Source: Pseudomonadota bacterium (lineage in GTDB: Bacteria; Pseudomonadota; Alphaproteobacteria; SP197). Taken from it: DNA of 64,000 nt. Positions 34,371-43,347 of this stretch are shown here, piece by piece; position 1 is the first letter of the stretch; every line of letters begins with the position of its first letter. The translations under genes were made by a program, and so were the position numbers. The notes beneath the pieces were generated by a model. That model saw only the letters and a list, made by a program, of their open reading frames with translations. It was not told where the DNA came from and made no database searches. The stretch spans positions 1-64,000 of the forward strand of contig JBCCIS010000025.1 in assembly GCA_039028155.1 (NCBI GenBank), read 5' to 3'.

Positions 34371-36053
34371 CTAGGGAACCGGTTCCTGAAGCGGCGGATA
34401 GGCCCAGTCGTCGGCGTCGCCATCGGCGAGTTCGTGCGGGAAGGGCGCGTTCTGGAACATGTTGATGCGCAGCCAACGGTCCGAACGCGGATCAAAGTGC
34501 GTCGCGCCGAAGTAGGAGAGCTTGCAGCGCAGCAGATCGATCGGCAGCAGTTTGGCCGAGATCGTGTTGTCGCGGATCTCCGCGTAGGGGAAATGCGCTG
34601 TGATCTGGGCGCGGCGCGCGATGTGGCGGTGCTCGGGATGGGCCAGCAGGAAAGCCGCGACCGTGTCGTCGCCGGTCCACGTGTCGAGATCGCGCATCAT
34701 GGCGGCGGCGTCACGGCCCGGCGCCAGCGGTTGTTCATAAGGCTCGATCGGCTCCTCGAAACGTTCGCCCAGGCGCGGCTCCAGTTTTTCCTGGGAGACA
34801 TACCAGACGCGGGCGCGATTCTCCGCCGCCTGCCAGTCGACAGCGCGCGTCCAGCCATAGATATCCTCGGCAATCTCACGCAGCCGGCTGATCATCATGG
34901 CGCCGTCGATACGGAACGCCGCGCCTTCATCCGCGCCCATGGTGTCGGCGAGGTCGTCGACCAGGTCGCCATAGGGTTCCAGCAAAAGCGAGACCAGCTG
35001 CTCTTGTCCCTCGCATGACAGATTGTCCTCGGCCCAGCGGTACAAGCGGTCCCACGGCGCGTCACCGTCCAGAGTGCCACCGTCGACATAGTCCTTGAGT
35101 TTGGCGAGATCGGCCTTGAGGTCGGCCAGCTTCTCCAACTGCAGCGGGTGTTCGGAACGCCACGTCCGCGCATTGATCACCGCGCGGGCCAGGATGGCCC
35201 GGAAGCATGTGATCTCGTCCGGCGTTGCGGCAGGCAGGGCGCGCACCCGCGCCAGGGCTGTCTCGCGCGCGGCGATCCAGTTGTTCAGCAGCACCGGGTG
35301 GTTGACGATGAAGGGCGCCAGGCCCAGCCCGGTCGAGTTGCCGACGCCGAACCGGCGGCGCAGGGCCGGGTCAAGAGGAGCGGCGGTGTCGGGCGCGCGC
35401 AACTGGGCGAGATGTTCGACCAGGTCCAGGACGAAGGCGCGAGTCAGATAGACCGACAGCATCTCGGCCTGAAACGGTCCGGCGAACTCCGGCCGATCGG
35501 CGATCAGCTCGCGGTCGGCGGCGCCGAACTTGCCGGAGCCGTAGACGGCGGTCGTGCGCATCAGGTAGCCGACGGCCTCGACCTTCTGGGCATCGGGCTG
35601 GCGCCCGGCGGCCAGGCAATCGACGACGTAATCGAACAGGCGCACCGAACGGTTGGCCCGCGACAGGCTGAGCTCGCGGTCGCTGACCCGGCCTGCCTCT
35701 TGTTTCGGCACGTTCGTGGCAAGCCGCGCTATGTCGTCGGCTGTGGGCTCGCCGTCGAAGAGTGTGAAGGTCGCGTCCCAGGCGTGCGCGATGACGCGGT
35801 CGGAGCGTTGGTCGGCCGGCAGGTCATGGGCGAAGCAGATCAGGCTATAGGCGCGATCGGGCCCGCGCGCGGTGTAGAGCGCCCTCCCGACGGCACGCTC
35901 GTTGATCTCGAAGACCGGGCGTTCGAAGGTCCAGGCGTCGCGTTTCAACCGGCGCAGCAATACGCGCATGAAGGAGAGGCGCGACTGGTGAAAGGCGCCA
36001 AGGCGCGCCAGCCGCATGACGGTTTCCGGCCGTCGCAGCTTCACATCCGGCAA
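34371..36053 (-). CDS. conserved hypothetical protein, partner of DUF3726
   Basis: A 560-residue soluble protein, mostly helical, with conserved-looking blocks RALYTARGPDRAYSLICFAH, TTAVYGSGKFGAADRELI, GNSTGLGLAPFIVNHPVLLN and ISAKLLPIDLLRCKLSYFGA. I recognise no domain or catalytic motif. Its length and the pairing with DUF3726 recur in alphaproteobacteria as far as I recall, suggesting a conserved two-gene function. It ends 16 bases before the DUF3726 start and begins about 60 bases from the DUF1194 gene end. Confidence 0.72.
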   Translation of the reverse strand: MPDVKLRRPETVMRLARLGAFHQSRLSFMRVLLRRLKRDAWTFERPVFEINERAVGRALYTARGPDRAYSLICFAHDLPADQRSDRVIAHAWDATFTLFDGEPTADDIARLATNVPKQEAGRVSDRELSLSRANRSVRLFDYVVDCLAAGRQPDAQKVEAVGYLMRTTAVYGSGKFGAADRELIADRPEFAGPFQAEMLSVYLTRAFVLDLVEHLAQLRAPDTAAPLDPALRRRFGVGNSTGLGLAPFIVNHPVLLNNWIAARETALARVRALPAATPDEITCFRAILARAVINARTWRSEHPLQLEKLADLKADLAKLKDYVDGGTLDGDAPWDRLYRWAEDNLSCEGQEQLVSLLLEPYGDLVDDLADTMGADEGAAFRIDGAMMISRLREIAEDIYGWTRAVDWQAAENRARVWYVSQEKLEPRLGERFEEPIEPYEQPLAPGRDAAAMMRDLDTWTGDDTVAAFLLAHPEHRHIARRAQITAHFPYAEIRDNTISAKLLPIDLLRCKLSYFGATHFDPRSDRWLRINMFQNAPFPHELADGDADDWAYPPLQEPVP

Positions 36054-36114
36054 TGGTTGGCGCTTGGTTTCGATCGCTTGTTCTCCGGCTCAGGCCGCGC
36101 ATTAGAGCCCTACG

Positions 36115-36867
36115 CTAGCGATAGCGTACCTGGATCACTTCGCCAGGGCCATGACTGTCGGGCAGCGATGCGAACGGCTCGTCTGAGATCTCTCGGATCA
36201 GCTTCAGCTTGATGGCGTCGGCGAAGTCGTCATAGCTCGCCACCGCCATGACGAAGGCGCCGGGACCGGCGATGACGTATTGGCGGAAGTACTGCTCCAG
36301 CGCGAAGTCATCGTCCAGGATGGCGAGGCCGTTCAAGGTGATACCGTTGGCGATGACATCGTTGCGCAGCCCGCCGGGATGCGGTCCCTGGTTCGAATGC
36401 TCGTCCGAGGAGAGATCGATGACGCGGCGCCGTCCATCGAAGCCATTGGCATCGAACAGCGCGATGCCGTGCGCGATGGCTGAACCGGTCGCGGTGCCGA
36501 AACCGGTGAAACTTCGCGCCTGGCTTTCGATCGCCTGGCCGAATGCAACGGCGTCGACCGGCGTTTGGATATGGGTCCAGCCAACGGAGTCGTACTGCTG
36601 GAACGTTGCGCTCCACTGGACGAAGGTGACGGCCAAGCCGCCTTCGCCAAGCTCCATGATGGCGCCGATGACGCCGGGATCCTGAAACGCAAGCGCATAG
36701 CCGCTGATCTGAAGATCAAACTCGGACCCGCGTATCGACGACGACGCATCGGCCAACAGGACCAGCTCCAGCGCGACAGGTGTTTCCTCGGTCCGGGCCG
36801 GCGCCGCCCACAGCAGCGCAACGGTGGCGACAACGCCGATGGTCGTGAAGGCGCGTGTTATGGCCAC
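36115..36867 (-). CDS. DUF1194 secreted VWA-like protein
   Basis: A 250-residue protein with a signal peptide (FTTIGVVATVALLWAAPA) and a von Willebrand A-like DUF1194 domain. The MIDAS metal motif DxSxS is intact in LLADASSSI, and DLSSDEHSNQGPH gives a second metal-contact loop. DUF1194 proteins are exported and of unknown role; VWA domains bind protein partners through metal. The start is GTG 36867, 14 bases downstream of the response-regulator stop. The frame runs much further upstream but is a shadow there. Confidence 0.82.
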   Translation of the reverse strand: MAITRAFTTIGVVATVALLWAAPARTEETPVALELVLLADASSSIRGSEFDLQISGYALAFQDPGVIGAIMELGEGGLAVTFVQWSATFQQYDSVGWTHIQTPVDAVAFGQAIESQARSFTGFGTATGSAIAHGIALFDANGFDGRRRVIDLSSDEHSNQGPHPGGLRNDVIANGITLNGLAILDDDFALEQYFRQYVIAGPGAFVMAVASYDDFADAIKLKLIREISDEPFASLPDSHGPGEVIQVRYR

Positions 36868-36881
36868 ATGGCCACCCGTGC

Positions 36882-38327
36882 CTAGTCGTCGCCGGCGGGT
36901 GCGTCGAGACCGAGTTCTCGGACCTTGCGGTAGAGTGTCGAGCGGCCGATGCCGAGCTGGCGGGCGACCTTGGACATCTGTCCCTTGTGGTGATCGAGCG
37001 CGAAGCGGATGACATCCGCCTCGACCTCGGCCAGCGGGCGCAAGCTGCCGTCGCCGGTGATCAGGCCCAATTGCGTGCTGTTGCCCGGACCGCCGGGCGC
37101 GGGCCGTGTGCCGGTGCCCGAATCGCTTGCCACCGGCACGCCCTGGGCGCGCGCGATGTGGGGGAAGTCGGCCGGCGTCAGCGCCGTGCCGTCGCACAGC
37201 ACGACGGCGCGGAAGACGGCGTTCTCCAACTGCCTGACGTTGCCGGGCCAGGGATAGTCGACCAGCATGGCAAGTGCGGCTTCGTCGATACCGGTGACCT
37301 GCTTGCCCTCGCGCAGTGCGAAGCGCTGGATGAAGTGCTCGATCAACGACGGGACGTCTTCGCCGCGTTCCCTTAGCGGCGGCACGTGAAGCGGGAAGAC
37401 GTTGATGCGGTAATAGAGATCTTCGCGGAACGAACCTTCCTCGACCATCTGGAAGAGGTCGCGGTTGGTGGCGGCGATCAGGCGGACATCCACGTCGATC
37501 GACTTTTTGCTGCCAATTGGATCAATCTGGCCTTCCTGAAGCGCGCGCAGCAGCTTGACCTGCATGTCCGTCCTGAGCTCGCCAATCTCATCCAGGAAGA
37601 GCGTGCCGCCGCTGGCCTCCTGAAACTTGCCGATGTGTTTGGACGAGGCGCCGGTGAACGAGCCTTTCTCGTGACCAAACAGCAGGCTTTCGATCAGGTT
37701 CTCCGGGATCGCACCACAGTTGACGGTGACCATCGCCATGTCGGAGCGCGGCCCGCAGCTCTGGATGTAACGGGCGAAGAGTTCCTTGCCGACGCCGCTT
37801 TCGCCTTCGATCAAGACCGGGATCTGCGACTGCGCCGCGCGGCCCGCCAGATCGACCGTGGCGGTCAGCCCGGCGCTGGAGCCGATGATGTCGACGGAGG
37901 AAATGCCTTCCTCGGCCTGACGTTCCAGGCGGGATACCTCGCCCCTCAAAGAGCCCAGCTTCATCGCGTTGTCGAGGGTGACCGCGAGCCGTTCGGGGCT
38001 GACCGGCTTGACGACGAAATCAACCGCGCCGGCGCGCATCGCCTTGACGGCGGTGTCGACGCCGCCGTGACCAGTCAGAACGACGATGGGCAATTCGGGC
38101 AGGGCCGGCGACAACCGTTCCAGGACGGCCATGCCGTCGACGCCTGGCATGTTGAGATCGAGCAGCACGGCATCGGTGCCGCCGTTGCCCTGGCCGCCCA
38201 ACAGCACGCCAATGGCTTCTTCGCCGTCATCGGCCGTCGAGGCCTGGTAGCCCATCGATCCCACGATGTCGCTGTAGAGCCGTCGTTGGATGGGGTCGTC
38301 GTCGACGATAAGTACGCGTTTTGCCAT
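36882..38327 (-). CDS. sigma-54-dependent response regulator (NtrC family)
   Basis: A 481-residue three-domain activator. Receiver: LIVDDDPIQRR, phospho-acceptor Asp57 (LLDLNMPG), Thr in VLTGHGG, Lys in VVKPVS. AAA+ domain: GESGVGKE Walker A, and the sigma-54 contact loop GSFTGA instead of GAFTGA, then GTLFLDEIGEL. C-terminus: Fis-type helix-turn-helix (ARQLGIGRSTLYRKVRELGL). When phosphorylated it should open sigma-54 promoters. No histidine kinase is adjacent, so its partner is elsewhere. ATG 38327 is chosen because the receiver begins there. Confidence 0.92.
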   Translation of the reverse strand: MAKRVLIVDDDPIQRRLYSDIVGSMGYQASTADDGEEAIGVLLGGQGNGGTDAVLLDLNMPGVDGMAVLERLSPALPELPIVVLTGHGGVDTAVKAMRAGAVDFVVKPVSPERLAVTLDNAMKLGSLRGEVSRLERQAEEGISSVDIIGSSAGLTATVDLAGRAAQSQIPVLIEGESGVGKELFARYIQSCGPRSDMAMVTVNCGAIPENLIESLLFGHEKGSFTGASSKHIGKFQEASGGTLFLDEIGELRTDMQVKLLRALQEGQIDPIGSKKSIDVDVRLIAATNRDLFQMVEEGSFREDLYYRINVFPLHVPPLRERGEDVPSLIEHFIQRFALREGKQVTGIDEAALAMLVDYPWPGNVRQLENAVFRAVVLCDGTALTPADFPHIARAQGVPVASDSGTGTRPAPGGPGNSTQLGLITGDGSLRPLAEVEADVIRFALDHHKGQMSKVARQLGIGRSTLYRKVRELGLDAPAGDD

Positions 38328-38656
38328 GATCCCCTGTGCCGAATCGGTACGAAACGGCGCAATCTGTATCATGTCGGGACAATTGGGCGCAACCAGTAGG
38401 TGGGGCATGCGTGACGGTCGCCACGCACGGTAAGGCTCTTTGTGTTCAGTCTGCGCCCGGGGGCGGGCTCAGGGATCGCGACCTGTCGCGGCGCGCGGGA
38501 GTTAACTTTCTGATCTGTTGGCATCACCAGCCCACTCCCCCTCCCGGCCACCCCAAGGATGCTGCCATGGGTGGCCTCAGCGAAAACGCCTCTCGGCGTC
38601 TTTACCCGGAGGAGGGGGAGTGGGCTGGCGCCGTCCCCATCAGGGCAAGAAATAGA
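38328..38656. other. intergenic region with a large branched inverted repeat
   Basis: A 329-base stretch between the response regulator start and the bactofilin end. It should hold the regulator's promoter. No gene is supported. The main structure is the inverted repeat at 38527-38628 described separately. Confidence 0.5.
38527..38628. repeat. 102-bp branched palindromic element
   Basis: Two 18-base arms, 38527-38544 and 38611-38628, are exact reverse complements (CCAGCCCACTCCCC... / ...GGGGAGTGGGCTGG). Inside are two more hairpins: GGCCACCC (38546-38553) / GGGTGGCC (38569-38576) and ACGCC (38586-38590) / GGCGT (38595-38599). The set would fold as a three-way junction. It sits downstream of the bactofilin pair, so it may end their transcript; it could also be a non-autonomous repeat. 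Confidence 0.75.
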
Positions 38657-39157
38657 CTAGGTGTCGGCGTTGGCCGTCTTGCCGCTATCCGATGCCTTGG
38701 CCGTGTCGGCGGCCGGCTTGAGCTGTGTCACCTTGCCGGCGTCTTTTTTGTAGGTCGGCTGGCAGTGGCCGTCGACATGGGCGCCGGCCTCGATCTCGAG
38801 CCGTTCGTGGATGATGTCGCCTTTCATATGGCCCGAACGGGTGACGGAAACCGACTGGGCTTCAATTTTGCCGTCAATCTTGCCGGCGACCTTCACCGTA
38901 TCGCCATAGACCGCGCCTTTGATGGACGCGCCTTCGCCGACGACGACGGACTGGCCGCGCACATCGCCTTCGATCGTGCCGTCGACCTGGATCGAGCCTT
39001 CGCTTTCCAGATTGCCGGTCACGGTCAGGCCGGGGCTGATTACCGACACCACTTGGTGGGTGCCGGGGACCGAGCTCGCCGCCGGCGCCGCCTGCTGGGA
39101 CTCGGCCGCCGGACGGGACTGGTCAGTCCCCTGTTCGTTCTTTGTGAACATGCTCAC
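38657..39157 (-). CDS. bactofilin (polymer-forming cytoskeletal protein)
   Basis: A 166-residue bactofilin: disordered tails around a beta-helix core of about residues 38-135 with regular Gly/Val repeats (VSVISPGLTVTGNLESEGSI, VDGTIEGDVRG, VVVGEGASIKGAV, VKVAGKIDGKIEAQ). These form nucleotide-free filaments that help cell shape and localisation of wall enzymes. The start at GTG 39157 follows GGAGG; ATG 39151 is an alternative. Its first 35 bases overlap the end of the second bactofilin, so translation is probably coupled. Confidence 0.92.
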   Translation of the reverse strand: MSMFTKNEQGTDQSRPAAESQQAAPAASSVPGTHQVVSVISPGLTVTGNLESEGSIQVDGTIEGDVRGQSVVVGEGASIKGAVYGDTVKVAGKIDGKIEAQSVSVTRSGHMKGDIIHERLEIEAGAHVDGHCQPTYKKDAGKVTQLKPAADTAKASDSGKTANADT

Positions 39158-39569
39158 TGGTTAAATCCTCCAGAAGTGAAGCGCTCTCGTCAAAATGGTT
39201 GAGCGGCCGCCATGGCATGCGGCCGTCCACAAAGGCGCCTTTGGCGACGGTAATCTGATGATGAAAGACTCGTCCCACGACGGCACCCGTTTCCTCGACG
39301 ACCACGAAGGGCGCGATCACGCGTCCATCGAGCCGTCCCCCGATACAAGCCTCCTTGGCGACCACGTTGCCCTCGATCTTGCCGTCGGGGCACACGGTCA
39401 CCTTGGGGGCGTGAATGTCCCCGGTGATCGAACCGTGGACATGGACCTCGCCGGACGACTCCAGATGGCCGTCAACGACAAGGTCCGGCCCCAGGACGGA
39501 CGTATCGCCGCCTGGTCCCATCCCTTCCTGTGCGCTCGCGGGGTTGTGTCGGGTGCGGCCCAACCTCAT
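39123..39569 (-). CDS. bactofilin, second copy
   Basis: A 148-residue bactofilin with a core LVVDGHLESSGEVHVHGSIT, DIHAPKVTVCPDGKIEGNVV and CIGGRLDGRVIAPFVVVEE. It is diverged from its neighbour (for example two Cys in the core), so this is an old tandem duplication, not a recent one. ATG 39569 has GGAGGAATCG just before it. The two may co-polymerise or act as a pair, as known for tandem bactofilins. Confidence 0.9.
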   Translation of the reverse strand: MRLGRTRHNPASAQEGMGPGGDTSVLGPDLVVDGHLESSGEVHVHGSITGDIHAPKVTVCPDGKIEGNVVAKEACIGGRLDGRVIAPFVVVEETGAVVGRVFHHQITVAKGAFVDGRMPWRPLNHFDESASLLEDLTSEHVHKERTGD

Positions 39570-39702
39570 CGATTCCTCCGCGTTTCTTTCGGGCAGCTTA
39601 ATGGCTCGGCAAGGCCCCACACAACCTTTCGTCGGTGCCGTCTTGAAGAAAGCTGGTGGGCCCTGCTCCGGGGCGGTGTGGGCTCCTCGGAAACGGCTTA
39701 AA

Positions 39703-40233
39703 TCAGCCGGTTTTGGCGCGTTCGATGGCGTCGGTGATCATTTGGCGGGCCTGGGTCGCGTCCATCCAGTCGCCGATCTTGACCCACTTGCCGGGTTCCA
39801 GGTCCTTATAGTGTTCGAAGAAGTGCTGGATCTGCTGCAGCGTGATGGTCGGCAGGTCATAGAAGTGGAAGATGCCCTCGTAGCGCTTGGTCAGGCGCGC
39901 GGACGGCACGGCGATGATCTTCTCGTCGCGGCCCGAATCGTCCTCCATCATTAAGGCGCCGATCGGGCGCACGTTGATGACGCAGCCCGGCAGCAACTCG
40001 CGGGTGTTGCAGACCAGCACGTCGATCGGGTCGCCGTCCTCGGCCAGTGTATGGGGCACGAAGCCGTAATTGCCGGGATAGCTCATCGGCGTGTAGAGGA
40101 AGCGGTCGACCACCAGGGTGCCGGCGTCCTTGTCCATCTCGTACTTGATCGGCTGACCGCCGACCGAGACCTCGATGATCGCGTTGACGTCGTCGGGCGG
40201 GTTGTCGCCGATGGGTATAGCGTCGATCAGCAT
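39703..40233 (-). CDS. ppa: inorganic pyrophosphatase
   Basis: A 176-residue family I soluble pyrophosphatase. [17 protein letters not shown] and the signature [10 protein letters not shown] (three metal-binding Asp) are present, with [12 protein letters not shown] ahead of it and GKWVKIGDW near the C-terminus. It hydrolyses pyrophosphate to drive biosynthesis. It stands alone between bactofilins and the LprI/MliC gene. Confidence 0.96.
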   Translation of the reverse strand: MLIDAIPIGDNPPDDVNAIIEVSVGGQPIKYEMDKDAGTLVVDRFLYTPMSYPGNYGFVPHTLAEDGDPIDVLVCNTRELLPGCVINVRPIGALMMEDDSGRDEKIIAVPSARLTKRYEGIFHFYDLPTITLQQIQHFFEHYKDLEPGKWVKIGDWMDATQARQMITDAIERAKTG

Positions 40234-40306
40234 GGTTCTCTGGTCCCTCCGGGCGGCGTCTGAAGGGTGTGGCGCAATTTCCGGCGGCGGGCAAGGGCGA
40301 GCCGGG

Positions 40307-40948
40307 CTATTTGCGCTTGGCGATCGTACATGTCAGCTCGTCTTCGCCGGGGCGCTGAAACGTCGCCTGGTTGCCCTTGTTCCAAAAAACGATCTCGCCC
40401 TCCTTGGTCTCGGCGACATAGCGCGCGCCCGATCCGGATCGGCCCTGGGTCAGCAGCAACGCCTGGTCGGACCAGGTCAGATAGGCGACGGCCGGATCGC
40501 TGTTGATGAAGGTCAGTGTCGCCGGTGCGCCCAGGCCTTTGCATTCGGTATCGAACGGTCCAAGGCTGATGCCCTTGTTGTCGCTGGCCCGCGTCGCCGG
40601 GTAGTCCACGCGAAGGGTAGCGATACGCGAGACATAGGCGTCTTCGATACAAGCACGCTCGTCGGCGGCTTTGGCGCAGGCATCGCGTTCACTGATCCAG
40701 TCGCGCTGACCGGCCACCAGCGTATCGCTTTTTTCGTCGGAGAGGCCGGCGTCGTCGCGCGCCAGTCCATAGAGTCGTGCCAGTTCGACATCGAACGCGG
40801 CCAGTTGATCATCGCCGCAGATCATCTTTTCCGCCGACGAGGACGCGTTCGCACAGTCGAAACTGGGGTTCGCGGCGTGGCCGGGCAGGGCGGTGAGCGT
40901 CAGGGCCGTCACGGCCAGACCGCAGATTCGAGAGGTCGACAAGAACAT
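40307..40948 (-). CDS. periplasmic LprI-type / MliC lysozyme-inhibitor fusion
   Basis: A 213-residue secreted protein: signal peptide ([16 protein letters not shown]), an LprI-like DUF1311 domain ([24 protein letters not shown] ... [10 protein letters not shown] ... [16 protein letters not shown], with paired Cys), then an MliC domain ([20 protein letters not shown] and a final Cys in ELTCTI). The SGxxY and WxKG motifs are the lysozyme-contact loop of MliC. It should protect peptidoglycan from c-type lysozyme in the periplasm. Confidence 0.85.
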   Translation of the reverse strand: MFLSTSRICGLAVTALTLTALPGHAANPSFDCANASSSAEKMICGDDQLAAFDVELARLYGLARDDAGLSDEKSDTLVAGQRDWISERDACAKAADERACIEDAYVSRIATLRVDYPATRASDNKGISLGPFDTECKGLGAPATLTFINSDPAVAYLTWSDQALLLTQGRSGSGARYVAETKEGEIVFWNKGNQATFQRPGEDELTCTIAKRK

Positions 40949-41137
40949 GGGCTGCCTTTCGGTTTGTTGCTGCCGGTCAATCTAGGCGCTGAACACGGTC
41001 GATTTCATGTCGGTTGTGGCCGCTTGATCGTGACACACGCGAGCGTATCACGGCGGAAAGCCCAGGAAAGACCCGACCTCGCAAATCGCGGGGATCTGAG
41101 GCAGGGTTGGGCACCTTCAGGGGGCGGGCTGCGTTTT

Positions 41138-42445
41138 ATGGCATCGGATCCGAAGATCGGCACCTTCTCGGCGCTTTCGATCGGCATCGGCGGCATGGTC
41201 GGCGGCGGCATCTTCGCCGTCACCGGGCTGACCATCCAGTTGACACAAGGCGCGGCGCCGATCGCCTTTGTCGTCGCCGGCATCGTCGCGCTTTTGACCA
41301 GCTATTCCTATCTGAAGCTGACACTGGCCTTCCCCAGCGAGGGCGGCACGGTGGAGTTCCTGAACCGCGGCTTCGGCTCCGGTGTCTTTACGGGCGCGCT
41401 GAACATCCTCCTGTCGTTCAGCTATGTCGTGCTGCTCGCCGTCTATGCCTATGCCTTCGGCGGCTATGTCGCGAGTTTCTTCCCGGCCGAAGACTATTTT
41501 TTCTGGAACCACGTCTTCGCCAGCGGGCTGATCATCCTGCTGGTCGCGGTCAACACGTACAGCATCGATCTCGTCATCCGCTCCGAGAACGCCTTCAACC
41601 TTGGCAAGATGGCGCTTCTGGTGCTCTTCGTCATCGTCGGCCTGGCCTCACCGATCGAATGGGAGCGCTTTACCCCGTCAGCCTATGTGCCGCCGTTCGA
41701 GATCATCGCCGGCGCCATGATCATCTTCCTGAACTACGAAGGCTTCGAGCTGATCGCCAACGCCGCGCCCGACATCAAGAATCCGAAGCGCGCTTTGCCG
41801 GTCGCCTATATCGGCGGCGTCCTGATCGCCATCGCGCTTTATGTCCTCATTACCATCGTCGTCCTCGGCCACATGACCTTCGCCGAAGTCGCGTCCCATT
41901 CCGACTACGCGCTCTCGGCCGCCGCCCAGACCTTCATGGGCACCAGCGGTTATCTCATCGTGACGGCTGCCGCGCTGCTGGCGACGTCGTCGGCGATCAA
42001 CGCGACGTTCTATGGCGCCGGACGGCTGACCTATGTCATCGCGAAGTCTGGCGAATTGCCCAAGGAGTTGGAGCGCAGCATTCGCGGCCAGCCCTTGGAG
42101 GGCATGTTCATCTTCGCGTTGCTGGCGCTCTACCTCGTCAACTTCCTGCCACTCAACGCCATCGCCACCATGGGCAGCGCCGGCTTCCTGTTGATCTTCC
42201 TGGCCGTCAACCTGGCCAACGTGCGCCTGGCCCGAAAGACCGAAAGCCGCGCCTGGATCTCCATCGCCGGCATGCTGGCCTGCGCGATCGCGCTGGCGGC
42301 GTTGTGCTGGCAGGTCTGGAAGGTCCCGGCGACCCGCGACCACCTGTGGATCCTGGTCGCCATGATCGTCGGGTCTCTGGTGCTGGAGGTGATCTATCGG
42401 ACCGCGACCAAGCGCGGCATTCATCTGGGGCGCAAGCCAGGGTAA
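41138..42445 (+). CDS. APC-superfamily amino acid permease
   Basis: A 435-residue integral membrane protein with about 12 hydrophobic segments. The start GTFSALSIGIGGMVGGGIFAV is the APC helix 1 substrate-binding region with GG(M/I)VGGGIF, and FLNYEGFELIANAAPDIKNP is the conserved helix 6 to loop. It probably imports or exchanges an amino acid. ATG 41138 is chosen from the conserved start; the frame is open far upstream. Its substrate is unknown. Confidence 0.88.
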   Translation: MASDPKIGTFSALSIGIGGMVGGGIFAVTGLTIQLTQGAAPIAFVVAGIVALLTSYSYLKLTLAFPSEGGTVEFLNRGFGSGVFTGALNILLSFSYVVLLAVYAYAFGGYVASFFPAEDYFFWNHVFASGLIILLVAVNTYSIDLVIRSENAFNLGKMALLVLFVIVGLASPIEWERFTPSAYVPPFEIIAGAMIIFLNYEGFELIANAAPDIKNPKRALPVAYIGGVLIAIALYVLITIVVLGHMTFAEVASHSDYALSAAAQTFMGTSGYLIVTAAALLATSSAINATFYGAGRLTYVIAKSGELPKELERSIRGQPLEGMFIFALLALYLVNFLPLNAIATMGSAGFLLIFLAVNLANVRLARKTESRAWISIAGMLACAIALAALCWQVWKVPATRDHLWILVAMIVGSLVLEVIYRTATKRGIHLGRKPG

Positions 42446-42553
42446 GCGTCGGCGTGCCAAGGTTTCTGTTGGCCCGGCAGGTGTTGACGGGTGCCTTTGC
42501 TGCCGATTGGATTTCAAGTCAAGGTCCGACGATGAGACGAGGACACCCACACC

Positions 42554-43342
42554 ATGGACAAACACAAAATACACGCTGCGAACAAGGCGCGATGGGACGC
42601 GGGCGCCGAGCGGTGGGCAAAGCTCGCGGAACAGCGTGGCTCTTGGCGGCGGTGCGTAGCGGAACCCGAGCTCGTTTTGTGTCCCAACGAGCTTGAGTAT
42701 CTAGACGACGTTTCAGGAAAGAGTGTTTGTGTTCTGGGAAGCGGCGACAACCAAGTTGTGTTTGCATTAGCAGGGTTGGGCGCCGATGTGACGTCGGTCG
42801 ATGTATCCGAACGCCAACTCGATGTTGCACGGGAACGTGCGCAAGCGCTCGGTCTGACGATCTCGTTTATGCAAGCCGATGTCGTCGACCTGTCTGAGCT
42901 CAGCCCCGGCAGCTTCGACGTCGTCTACACCGGTGGGCATGTTGCTGTTTGGGTGGCGGATCTTGTGGCCTATTACGCAGAGGCGGCGCGGGTCTTGCGG
43001 ACAAATGGCTTGTTCATCGTGAACGAGTATCATCCATTTCGACGTATCTGGCGAGATTCGATAGATACCCTTGAGGTTGAGGCATCTTACTACGAACGTG
43101 GCCCGTTCGAGTATCACCTTGATGACGATATCCTACGGCCGAAGGGCGGCAACTTGGTGTCGTTCGAGTTTCGCTGGACGGTCTCCGACTACATCAATGC
43201 GGTGCTTGATGCTGGCTGTGTCTTGGTAAACATCGACGAATACGGCGAGCACGTGGGGGACTGGGAAGGCGCACCGATGGCGGGGTTGCCGGAGTTTCTG
43301 CTTGTTATCGCGCGTAAGGCGGAGCAAGGCGGGGTTGCCTAG
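42554..43342 (+). CDS. class I SAM-dependent methyltransferase
   Basis: A 262-residue methyltransferase. Motif I is VCVLGSGDNQVVFALAGLGA, followed by VTSVDVSERQLDVAR (motif II acidic residue), and SFDVVYTGGHVAVWVADL. The sequence appears less GC-rich than its neighbours, which hints at transfer. Substrate not predictable. It ends 5 bases before the convergent ABC1 kinase gene end. Confidence 0.83.
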   Translation: MDKHKIHAANKARWDAGAERWAKLAEQRGSWRRCVAEPELVLCPNELEYLDDVSGKSVCVLGSGDNQVVFALAGLGADVTSVDVSERQLDVARERAQALGLTISFMQADVVDLSELSPGSFDVVYTGGHVAVWVADLVAYYAEAARVLRTNGLFIVNEYHPFRRIWRDSIDTLEVEASYYERGPFEYHLDDDILRPKGGNLVSFEFRWTVSDYINAVLDAGCVLVNIDEYGEHVGDWEGAPMAGLPEFLLVIARKAEQGGVA

Positions 43343-43347
43343 GCGAC

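Noticed and set aside
40960-41137. Riboswitch in the leader of the APC permease
   Set aside because: I looked for glycine-, lysine- and SAM-type cores and saw no convincing conserved set.
41014-42696. 560-residue open frame on the plus strand
   Set aside because: Overlaps the APC permease in another frame; Arg/His/Pro-rich without domains.
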